A stretch of 64,000 nucleotides of DNA. It comes from Nocardia salmonicida NBRC 13393. GTDB taxonomy: Bacteria > Actinomycetota > Actinomycetes > Mycobacteriales > Mycobacteriaceae. Where the stretch lies: positions 124,001 to 188,000 of the forward strand of contig NZ_BDBR01000016.1 of the NCBI RefSeq assembly GCF_001613085.1. The letters are read 5' to 3'. Made by a program: the position numbers and the translations under genes. Below are positions 16,841 to 23,494 of this stretch, piece after piece (position 1 is the stretch's first letter; the number at the start of each line of letters is the position of its first letter). The notes beneath the pieces are model-generated. The model saw only the letters and a list, made by a program, of their open reading frames with translations. It did no database searches and was not told the DNA's origin.

Positions 16841-17818
16841 GTGAGCCGAGTCGACGGCAGCGACGATTTCACCCTGCTCCCGGATCTGGCCGTCCGCACC
16901 CTTGGCGGTTCGGTGATCTGGGCGAACGACGAATTCTTCGCGGAGAAGGAGAACCTCGTCAGCCCGGGTCCGTCGGAATACCAGCCGGCGACATTCGGGC
17001 ACAAAGGTCAGGTCTACGACGGCTGGGAGACCCGCAGGCATCGCGGCAGACCCGGTGACGATTCGGCCGTCGTGCGGCTCGGCGTGCCCGGCGTGATCCG
17101 CGGCGTGGTGGTGGACACCGCCTGGTTCAAGGGCAATTTTCCGCCCGAGGTTTCGCTGTCGGCGCTGGCGATCGAGGGCTATCCGCCCGCCGAGGAGATC
17201 GCCGCCCGCACCGACTGGGTGACCCTGCTCGACCGCGTGAAGGTCGGTGGCGACAGCCGCAATCCGTTCGCCGTCGAGGACGAGAACCGGTGGACCCATG
17301 TGAAACTCACCATGCATCCCGATGGCGGCGTGGCCCGCCTTCGCGTGCACGGCGAAGGTCGCCCCGATACCGCGCTCCTCGGCCTCGGCCCGCTCGACCT
17401 CGCCGCGCTGGAAAACGGCGCCCTCGTGCTCGACTGCTCGAACCGCTTCTACAGTTCGCCGAACCAGATGCTCTACCCCGGCCTGGCCAGGGAGATGGGC
17501 GACGGCTGGGAGACCGCGCGTCGCCGCGACGACGGAAACGACTGGGTGCGCATCAAATTGGCGGGCCCCGGCGCGATCCGTCTCGCCGAGATCGACACCT
17601 CCTGCTTCCTGGGAAACAGCCCCGGCTCGGCGTCGCTCACCGGATTGACCAGCGACGGAACAGAAGTCGAACTCCTGCCGCGCACCGACCTGCTCCCCGA
17701 CACCCGGCATCGCTTCGCTCTCGCCCTCGCGGCGGCCTCGGTAGTGGAGGTACGACTCGACATCTATCCCGACGGCGGCCTGGCCCGGCTGCGCCTCTAC
17801 GGAGAGCTCAGCGCATGA
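16841..17818 (+). CDS. alc: Allantoicase
   Basis: A 325-residue enzyme hydrolysing allantoate to urea and S-ureidoglycolate. The protein is an internal duplication of two jelly-roll-like domains: each half carries the motif DGWETxRR (DGWETRRHRG and DGWETARRRD), followed by a DTAWFKGNFPP or DTSCFLGNSPG segment and a YPDGG/HPDGG-VARLR motif. GGAGG 7 nt before the GTG supports the start. The allantoinase gene overlaps its stop by 4 bp. Confidence 0.93.
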   Translation: MSRVDGSDDFTLLPDLAVRTLGGSVIWANDEFFAEKENLVSPGPSEYQPATFGHKGQVYDGWETRRHRGRPGDDSAVVRLGVPGVIRGVVVDTAWFKGNFPPEVSLSALAIEGYPPAEEIAARTDWVTLLDRVKVGGDSRNPFAVEDENRWTHVKLTMHPDGGVARLRVHGEGRPDTALLGLGPLDLAALENGALVLDCSNRFYSSPNQMLYPGLAREMGDGWETARRRDDGNDWVRIKLAGPGAIRLAEIDTSCFLGNSPGSASLTGLTSDGTEVELLPRTDLLPDTRHRFALALAAASVVEVRLDIYPDGGLARLRLYGELSA

Positions 17819-18735
17819 GCGAGCTTCGCAATTTCGTCGGATACGGACCGAATCCGCCCGACCCACAGTGGCCCGACGGTGCGGTGATCGCGGTGCAGTT
17901 CGTGCTGAATTACGAAGAGGGCGGGGAGAACAACGTCCTCGACGGTTCACCGCATTCGGAGACCTTTCTCTCCGAGATGACGCCCGCCGATGCTTTTCCG
18001 AACCGGCACATGAGCATGGAATCGCTCTACGAATACGGCTCGCGCGCCGGGTTGTGGCGGGTGCTGCGCGCCTTCGAACGGCGCGGCCTACCGCTCACAG
18101 TCTTCGCCGTGGCGCAGGCGATGCAGCGCAATCCCGAAGCGGTAGCGGCCTTTTCCGAACTCGGCCACGAGATCGCCTGCCACGGACTGCGATGGAAGTC
18201 CTATCAGCTGATCGATCGCGAGAGCGAACGCGCCGACATGGCCGAAGCGGTCCGCGTCCTCACCGGCCTCACCGGTGCGGCCCCCCTCGGCTGGTACACC
18301 GGCCGCGACTCCCCGAACACCCGCGAATTGGTCGTCGAACAGGGCGGTTTCGTCTACGACTCCGATTCCTACGCCGACGACCTCCCCTACTGGACCGAGG
18401 TGCGCGGGCAGAACCATCTCGTGGTGCCGTACACCCTCGACACCAACGACATGCGCTTCTCTTCCCCGGCCGGCTTCGCCAACGGCGACGAGTTCTACGC
18501 CCACCTGCGCGACGCCTTCGACGTGCTCTACCGCGAAGGGGCTGAAGGCGCCCCGAAGATGTTGTCGATCGGCCTGCACTGCCGCATCGCGGGCCGCCCC
18601 GCCCGCACCGCCGCCCTCGAGCGGTTCCTCGACCACGTCATATCGCACGAACGGGTGTGGACAACCCGCCGCATCGACATCGCCGAACACTGGCGCAAAG
18701 TCCACCCGGCGGGGGTTCGGCTCCTCGGCGACTGA
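17815..18735 (+). CDS. puuE: PuuE-type allantoinase (polysaccharide deacetylase fold)
   Basis: A 306-residue, probably cofactor-independent allantoinase that opens allantoin to allantoate. It has the PuuE pattern: RNFVGYGPNPPDPQWP, FVLNYEEGGENNVLDG, SMESLYEYGSRAG, HEIACHGLRW and WYTGRDSPNTR. The length fits the family (about 300). It is unrelated to the amidohydrolase-type allantoinases. The ATG overlaps the allantoicase stop, and a strong hairpin ends the purine island just after it. Confidence 0.92.
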   Translation: MSELRNFVGYGPNPPDPQWPDGAVIAVQFVLNYEEGGENNVLDGSPHSETFLSEMTPADAFPNRHMSMESLYEYGSRAGLWRVLRAFERRGLPLTVFAVAQAMQRNPEAVAAFSELGHEIACHGLRWKSYQLIDRESERADMAEAVRVLTGLTGAAPLGWYTGRDSPNTRELVVEQGGFVYDSDSYADDLPYWTEVRGQNHLVVPYTLDTNDMRFSSPAGFANGDEFYAHLRDAFDVLYREGAEGAPKMLSIGLHCRIAGRPARTAALERFLDHVISHERVWTTRRIDIAEHWRKVHPAGVRLLGD

Positions 18736-18740
18736 TCGCG

Positions 18741-18776
18741 CGACGTCGACCCCGCTGCGCGCGGGGGTCGACGTCG
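18741..18776 (+). terminator. Hairpin ending the purine operon
   Basis: CGACGTCGACCCC and GGGGTCGACGTCG make a perfect 13-bp stem around a 10-nt loop. It is 5 bp past the allantoinase stop and just before the stop of a convergent gene, so it may serve both. Confidence 0.8.
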
Positions 18777-18780
18777 GCGC

Positions 18781-19068
18781 CTACGCCAAACCGCAGCGTT
18801 CGATGTTGCTCAGCGTGATCTGGCGATCGGATTCCTTGGCCTGCGGGACGCGGTTGTAGGCGCCAAGGGAATCCATGTACTCGACGAACGCGTTCGCGAT
18901 CTCTTCCGGCGTCGCATCGGGTTTCGCGGCGCGGACGTTGTCGACCAGGGTGCGCGTGGTCTCGCACTGCTCTTCCTGGGTGAAGATCGGCGGCGGGTCG
19001 GCGTGCGCGAAGGCCGGTGCGAGCAGCAGCACGAACGCGGCAAGGGCGGCGGATCGAATAATTCTCAC
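18781..19068 (-). CDS. Small secreted protein of unknown function
   Basis: A 95-residue precursor with a signal peptide (about residues 1-23, ending AFAHA). The mature part is about 70 residues, acidic, with two cysteines (in EEQCETT and ERCGLA) that could form one disulfide, and a helical middle (ATPEEIANAFVEYM). It recalls short exported DUF732-like proteins of mycobacteria, but that is a guess. TACAGT lies 7 nt before the GTG, indicating a leaderless mRNA. Terminators flank it on both sides. Confidence 0.7.
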   Translation of the reverse strand: MRIIRSAALAAFVLLLAPAFAHADPPPIFTQEEQCETTRTLVDNVRAAKPDATPEEIANAFVEYMDSLGAYNRVPQAKESDRQITLSNIERCGLA

Positions 19069-19075
19069 GCCTGCG

Positions 19076-19081
19076 ACTGTA
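19076..19081 (-). promoter_or_regulatory. -10 box (TACAGT) for the small secreted protein gene
   Basis: TACAGT on the minus strand, 7 nt before the GTG at 19068; there is no ribosome-binding site. Confidence 0.5.
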
Positions 19082-19095
19082 CGTACGAAAACATA

Positions 19096-19130
19096 ACGGC
19101 CCCACGCTACTTGGAGTAGCGCGGGGCCGT
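19096..19130 (-). terminator. Terminator after the secreted lipase gene
   Basis: ACGGCCCC-A-CGCTAC and GTAGCGCGGGGCCGT fold into a stem of about 14 bp with loop TTGGA, starting 13 bp beyond the lipase stop. Confidence 0.8.
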
Positions 19131-19143
19131 ACTCGTACTCGGG

Positions 19144-20286
19144 TCAGGCGAACAACGCGCTGACGAAGGGCACCGAGTCGACCAGGGAGGCGTTGACGGT
19201 GCCGTCGTGGTCGGTGGGGTAGGTGCGGAAGGTGAGCGGCTGGTGGTTGGCTTGCAGGACCGCGGCGTAGCGCAGGGTTTCGGGGGTGACAACGTCGGTG
19301 TCCTGGAGGCCCTGGCCGAGGAAGAGCGGGCGGTCGTAGCCGGATTCGGGCAGGCCCATGTAGTGGGCGAGCAGGTCGTGGACGTCGGGGATCGAGGACA
19401 TGGGGCGGGCGAACATGCTGCCGATCGAGGGCTTCGCGGCGGCGAGTTCGTCGCCGAGGGGGCCGATGCAGGCGGTTTGGGCGCGGGCGAGCCAGGTGCG
19501 TCCGGTGTCGGTGAGCAGGCCGTCGATGTTCAGGTCGGGGTAGGTGGTGCGCAGGCCGCTGAGGATGTACAGGACGTAGGCGGTGAGGTGCGAGCTCAGG
19601 GCGACGGGCGGCACGCCGGGGCCGAGTAGTTGGATGACGTCCTCGATGTAGGCGGGGACGCCGGTGCCCACCGCACCGCGGTAGTCCAGGTCCGGACCGC
19701 CGAATTCGGTGGCGTAGCGGGCGGTGAACACCGCGGCGCCCGCGCCCTGGGACTGGCCGACCACGGCCCACCTGTTCGACAGGGACGAGTACTGCTCGGT
19801 CGCGGCCTTCACCGCGTCGACCACATTGTGCGCTTCGGCGATGCCGTTGAGGTAGGGATGTTCGCCGGGGCCGCCGAGGCCCGCGTAGTCGGCGGAGACG
19901 ATCGCGTAGCCCTGGTTCAACCAGGTGCCGAGGTAGGCCCAGTCGCGCTCGACCGCGGCGGGCCCGCCCACGCTGTAGGCGCAGTCGTCGCCGAGTCCGA
20001 CGGTGCCGTGTGCCCACGCGATCACCGGCCAGCCGCCCTGCGGGGCCTCGCCCGCGGGGAAGTACACGGCCGCGCTGGTGGTGGTCGGCTGGTCGCCCGC
20101 GGTGGTCGATCGGTAGAGCAGTCGCTCGGCTCGGGCGGAACCGGGCAGGGTCGCCGCGGCGGACAGCGACTCGACGCCGACGACGGTGCCCGCCGCCTCG
20201 GTCGGTTGCGCGCTCGCCACCGGTACCAGGCTCAATGCCGCCGCCAATACGGTCAGCGATGTCGCCGCGATCCTCGAAATCCTCAT
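19144..20286 (-). CDS. Secreted lipase family protein
   Basis: A 380-residue exported alpha/beta hydrolase of the secretory lipase (LIP) family. Signal peptide at about residues 1-26 (VPVASAQ). The nucleophile elbow is GQSQGAGAA, the acid is probably in GLQDTDVVTP and the histidine in PTDHDGTV. Early motifs VIAWAHGTVGLGDDCA and ISADYAGLG-like VSADYAGLGGPGEH fit the family. It likely hydrolyses triacylglycerols or esters outside the cell. A CRP-type palindrome lies about 150 bp upstream, between it and the divergent isocitrate lyase gene. Confidence 0.88.
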   Translation of the reverse strand: MRISRIAATSLTVLAAALSLVPVASAQPTEAAGTVVGVESLSAAATLPGSARAERLLYRSTTAGDQPTTTSAAVYFPAGEAPQGGWPVIAWAHGTVGLGDDCAYSVGGPAAVERDWAYLGTWLNQGYAIVSADYAGLGGPGEHPYLNGIAEAHNVVDAVKAATEQYSSLSNRWAVVGQSQGAGAAVFTARYATEFGGPDLDYRGAVGTGVPAYIEDVIQLLGPGVPPVALSSHLTAYVLYILSGLRTTYPDLNIDGLLTDTGRTWLARAQTACIGPLGDELAAAKPSIGSMFARPMSSIPDVHDLLAHYMGLPESGYDRPLFLGQGLQDTDVVTPETLRYAAVLQANHQPLTFRTYPTDHDGTVNASLVDSVPFVSALFA

Positions 20287-20437
20287 GGACCCACTCTTTC
20301 GTCTTCCGAGCAACCTGTCTCGGTGGATGAGTGTCTCGCACGCTGTGCGGTGCACCCACTTCTGGGGGCGATGGGGGAATCCTCGCGTCGTGACCCAATC
20401 GAGTGACGACACGCACATCATTCGTGTCCGGCGTGGT

Positions 20438-20455
20438 GTGTGAAACGACTCACAC
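20438..20455. promoter_or_regulatory. Perfect CRP/GlxR-type binding site
   Basis: GTGTGA-N6-TCACAC is an exact palindrome containing the TGTGA-N6-TCACA consensus of actinobacterial cAMP receptor proteins. It stands 152 bp before the lipase start and 364 bp before the isocitrate lyase start. Confidence 0.75.
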
Positions 20456-20574
20456 GCTGGAAGGCTCGGGAGTGTCGGAGGGCGCCCACCCGATGATCGC
20501 TAACAGTACAAGCGTTATGCTAAAACTCCTGGTCAGCACTACCCGTCGGTAGGTCCGATGCTTGCAATCAACCC

Positions 20575-20594
20575 GCTAATTTCGCAAAGTTAGC
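20575..20594. promoter_or_regulatory. RamB-like box within an inverted repeat
   Basis: GCTAA...TTAGC flank a core that reads TAACTTTGCGAA on the minus strand, close to the RamB consensus (A/G)(A/T)ACTTTGCAAA. RamB controls isocitrate lyase in corynebacteria and mycobacteria. The site is 225 bp before the start of that gene. Confidence 0.5.
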
Positions 20595-20818
20595 AAACGC
20601 GTCGTCAAAACTAGCTGAGATTCACACAACCAACAGGTAGACGGCTATTTCCGGGTGTGCCATTGTTTGGAAGTACACCCCTTGGGCGCTAGTAAGTCCT
20701 AGCAAGCCTGCAAATTGCTCCAGCAGTACGAGATGTGCAACCGAAAGCCTTCAGCCGCCGGTTGATTCGCACGCCGACTGCGTGGAGCACCGACCACACG
20801 AGGAAGTGGAGTCAAGAG

Positions 20819-22108
20819 ATGTCTCTCCCCGGCACCCCGAAGACCGCAGCGGAAATCCAGCAGGATTGGGACACCAACCCGCGTTGGAAGGGCCTGACCC
20901 GCACCTACTCCGCCGAGCAGGTTTCCAAGCTGCAGGGCAACGTCGTCGAGGAGCACACCCTCGCCCGTCGCGGTTCGGAGATCCTGTGGGACCTCGTGAA
21001 CAACGAGGACTACATCAACTCGCTGGGCGCCCTCACCGGCAACCAGGCCGTGCAGCAGGTTCGCGCCGGCCTGAAGGCCATCTACCTGTCCGGTTGGCAG
21101 GTCGCCGGTGACGCCAACCTGTCCGGCCACACCTACCCGGACCAGTCGCTGTACCCGGCGAACTCGGTTCCCGCGGTCGTGCGTCGCATCAACAACGCCC
21201 TGTCGCGCGCCGACGAGATCTCCAAGGTCGAGGGCGACGAGTCGGTCAAGAACTGGCTGGCCCCGATCGTGGCCGACGCCGAGGCCGGCTTCGGTGGCGC
21301 CCTGAACGCCTACGAGCTGCAGAAGGCCATGATCGTGGCCGGCGCCGCCGGTGTGCACTGGGAAGACCAGCTGGCTTCGGAGAAGAAGTGCGGCCATCTC
21401 GGTGGCAAGGTGCTGATCCCCACCCAGCAGCACATCCGCACCCTGACCTCCGCGCGTCTGGCCGCTGACGTCGCCGACGTGCCTTCGGTGATCATCGCCC
21501 GCACCGACGCCGAGGCCGCCACCCTCATCACCTCCGATGTGGACGAGCGCGACCGTGAGTTCCTGGACGGCACCCGTACCGCCGAGGGCTTCTTCGGTGT
21601 GAAGAACGGCATCGAGCCCTGCATCGCGCGTGCCAAGGCCTACGCCCCCTACGCCGACCTCATCTGGATGGAGACCGGTATCCCGGATCTCGAGGTCGCG
21701 CGCAAGTTCGCCGAGTCGGTTCGCAGCGAGTTCCCGGACCAGCTGCTGGCCTACAACTGCTCGCCTTCGTTCAACTGGAAGCAGCACCTGGACGACGCGA
21801 CCATCGCGAAGTTCCAGCGTGAGCTCGGCGCGATGGGCTTCAAGTTCCAGTTCATCACCCTGGCGGGCTTCCACTCGCTCAACTACGGCATGTTCGACCT
21901 GGCGTACGGCTACGCTCGCGAGGGCATGACCGCGTTCGTCGACCTGCAGGAGCGCGAGTTCAAGGCTGCTGCCGAGCGTGGCTTCACCGCCATCAAGCAC
22001 CAGCGTGAGGTCGGTGCCGGCTACTTCGACACCATCGCCACCACCGTCGACCCCAACACGTCGACCGCCGCCCTGAAGGGCTCCACCGAAGAGGGTCAGT
22101 TCCACTGA
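20819..22108 (+). CDS. aceA: Isocitrate lyase
   Basis: A 429-residue enzyme splitting isocitrate into succinate and glyoxylate, the first step of the glyoxylate shunt during growth on fatty acids or acetate. The active-site signature KKCGHLGGK with the catalytic cysteine is intact, as are the metal and substrate motifs ADAEAGFGG and ARTDAEAA and the C-terminal YNCSPSFNWK. The length matches M. tuberculosis Icl1 (about 428). It is followed by fadB2 as in mycobacteria (Rv0467-Rv0468). The upstream region carries CRP- and RamB-like sites. Confidence 0.97.
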   Translation: MSLPGTPKTAAEIQQDWDTNPRWKGLTRTYSAEQVSKLQGNVVEEHTLARRGSEILWDLVNNEDYINSLGALTGNQAVQQVRAGLKAIYLSGWQVAGDANLSGHTYPDQSLYPANSVPAVVRRINNALSRADEISKVEGDESVKNWLAPIVADAEAGFGGALNAYELQKAMIVAGAAGVHWEDQLASEKKCGHLGGKVLIPTQQHIRTLTSARLAADVADVPSVIIARTDAEAATLITSDVDERDREFLDGTRTAEGFFGVKNGIEPCIARAKAYAPYADLIWMETGIPDLEVARKFAESVRSEFPDQLLAYNCSPSFNWKQHLDDATIAKFQRELGAMGFKFQFITLAGFHSLNYGMFDLAYGYAREGMTAFVDLQEREFKAAAERGFTAIKHQREVGAGYFDTIATTVDPNTSTAALKGSTEEGQFH

Positions 22109-22166
22109 TCTCCCTCGGAGTTGCTTTGACCGGCAACGTCTTTCCTCTACTCCGGTAGGGGTGTAC

Positions 22167-22203
22167 GCCCTCCCTCGCCGATCAGCCCTCGGTGAGGGAG
22201 GGC
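22167..22203 (+). terminator. Terminator after isocitrate lyase
   Basis: GCCCTCCCTCGCCGA and TCGGTGAGGGAGGGC form a 15-bp stem with one G-U pair and a 7-nt loop, between aceA and the fadB2 promoter. Confidence 0.85.
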
Positions 22204-22208
22204 ATCCC

Positions 22209-22214
22209 TATACT
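22209..22214 (+). promoter_or_regulatory. -10 box (TATACT) of the fadB2 promoter
   Basis: A near-consensus TATACT directly after the aceA terminator. It is 9 nt before an ATG (22224), which could be a leaderless start, and 57 nt before the GTG at 22272 that has a ribosome-binding site. Confidence 0.6.
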
Positions 22215-22271
22215 TTGGTCGCTATGACCTCCCCAGCCACCCCACAGCCAGACACACAGCAGGAGCGGGAC

Positions 22272-23144
22272 GTGAGCAGCAGCGAGAAGATTCAGCGCGT
22301 TGGCATCATCGGCGCCGGACAGATGGGCGCGGGCATCGCGGAGGTGTGCGCACGCGCGCACGTCGACGTCCTCGTCTACGAGACCACGCGTGAACTCGCC
22401 GCCGCGGGCCGCGCACGGATCCTGCGTTCGCTGGACCGTGGCGTGAGCAGCGGCAAGATCACCGAGCGTGAGCGGGAGCAGGCCGCATGGCGGCTGCGCT
22501 TCACCTCCGATCTCAGCGACTTCGCCGACCGTCAGCTGGTGGTCGAGGCCGTTGTCGAGAACGAAGAGGTCAAGACGGCCATCTTCGCCGAGCTGGACAA
22601 GGTCGTCACCGACCCGAACGCCGTGCTCGCCTCCAACACCTCCTCGATCCCGATCATGAAGATCGCCGTCGCCACCGCCAACCCCGAGCGCGTGGTCGGC
22701 CTGCACTTCTTCAACCCGGTGCCGGTGCTGCCGCTGGTCGAGCTGGTCACCACGCTCAAGACCAGCGAGCCGGTCGCCAAGCGCGCCGAGCAGTTCGCCG
22801 CCGAGATCCTGGGCAAGCAGATCGTGCGCTCGGCCGACCGCTCCGGTTTCGTCGTCAACGCGCTGCTGGTGCCGTACCTGCTCTCGGCCATCCGGATGGT
22901 CGAGTCGGGCTTCGCCACCAAGGACGACGTCGACAAGGCGATGGTGCTCGGCTGTGCCCACCCGATGGGCCCGCTGGCGCTGACCGACCTCGTCGGCCTC
23001 GACACCGTGAAGTCCATCGCGGACTCGATGTACTCCGAGTTCAAGGAGCCGCTCTACTCGGCGCCGCCGCTGCTGATGCGCATGGTCGAAGCCGGGCTGC
23101 TCGGTAAGAAGACCGGAGCCGGGTTCTACCAGTACGGCAAATAG
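22272..23144 (+). CDS. fadB2: 3-hydroxybutyryl-CoA dehydrogenase
   Basis: A 290-residue NAD-dependent dehydrogenase of beta-oxidation and butanoate metabolism. The N-terminal Rossmann loop is VGIIGAGQMGAGIAEV; VGLHFFNPVPVLPLVEL carries the catalytic histidine, and the C-terminal domain has RSGFVVNALLVPYL. AGGAG before the GTG at 22272 gives a length close to FadB2 of M. tuberculosis; an in-frame ATG at 22224 would add 16 residues and could be used by a leaderless transcript. It follows aceA but has its own promoter after a terminator. Confidence 0.93.
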   Translation: MSSSEKIQRVGIIGAGQMGAGIAEVCARAHVDVLVYETTRELAAAGRARILRSLDRGVSSGKITEREREQAAWRLRFTSDLSDFADRQLVVEAVVENEEVKTAIFAELDKVVTDPNAVLASNTSSIPIMKIAVATANPERVVGLHFFNPVPVLPLVELVTTLKTSEPVAKRAEQFAAEILGKQIVRSADRSGFVVNALLVPYLLSAIRMVESGFATKDDVDKAMVLGCAHPMGPLALTDLVGLDTVKSIADSMYSEFKEPLYSAPPLLMRMVEAGLLGKKTGAGFYQYGK

Positions 23145-23154
23145 GGGACTCGTC

Positions 23155-23180
23155 CGAACAGCCCGGATTCGGGCTGTTCG
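23155..23180 (+). terminator. Terminator after fadB2
   Basis: CGAACAGCCCG, loop GATT, CGGGCTGTTCG: a perfect 11-bp stem 11 bp beyond the stop. Confidence 0.85.
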
Positions 23181-23254
23181 GTAGGGACGCATCAGGTTTA
23201 CCCGCTCGGGGTCGTTTGGTGGCTGTGTTTATCGGAGCGCTGGCGCGCTCGAGC

Positions 23255-23338
23255 GGGGCCCTTCGGGCCCCTGATCTTCCCTCCCTACGGGTACTCCTTC
23301 GTCGCACCCTTCGGTCAGTCCAGATCAGGGCGGGCCCC
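23255..23338 (+). other. Alternative hairpins in the leader of the MetE-like gene
   Basis: GGGGCCC-TTC-GGGCCCC (23255-23271) is a tight hairpin. Its 3' arm continues as CTGATCT, and this stretch (23265-23277) can instead pair with AGATCAGGGCGGGCCC at 23322-23337, enclosing a 44-nt loop. The two folds exclude each other, as in attenuators. It could also be a dispersed genomic repeat. No cobalamin-riboswitch box was recognised in the 350-bp gap (23145-23494), which holds no other gene. Confidence 0.4.
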
Positions 23339-23494
23339 TAGAGAGACTTACAAATGGCGCTCAGGTGCTCGGGGTTTGCGGGGGGAGCGGCGCGGAGGCG
23401 TTCTTGCGGCTTAAGCTGCTGTAGCCGGACGCGCTCGCGTGCCCGGTGCTATGTCTCGAGCGCAGCGTGTGATCGAAAGGGAGTATCGGCGGTC

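Larger units (their letters stand above)
20287..20818. other. Regulatory intergenic region between lipase and isocitrate lyase
   Basis: A gap of 532 bp without a convincing gene, more AT-rich than its flanks from about 20500 on. It holds a perfect CRP/GlxR-type site (20438-20455), a RamB-like box (20575-20594) and GAGGAAG before the isocitrate lyase start. Divergent promoters for lipase and isocitrate lyase are expected here. Confidence 0.7.

Noticed and set aside
23145..23494. Cobalamin riboswitch before the MetE-like gene
   Set aside because: The conserved B12-box sequence was not found; only hairpins and a possible repeat are visible.
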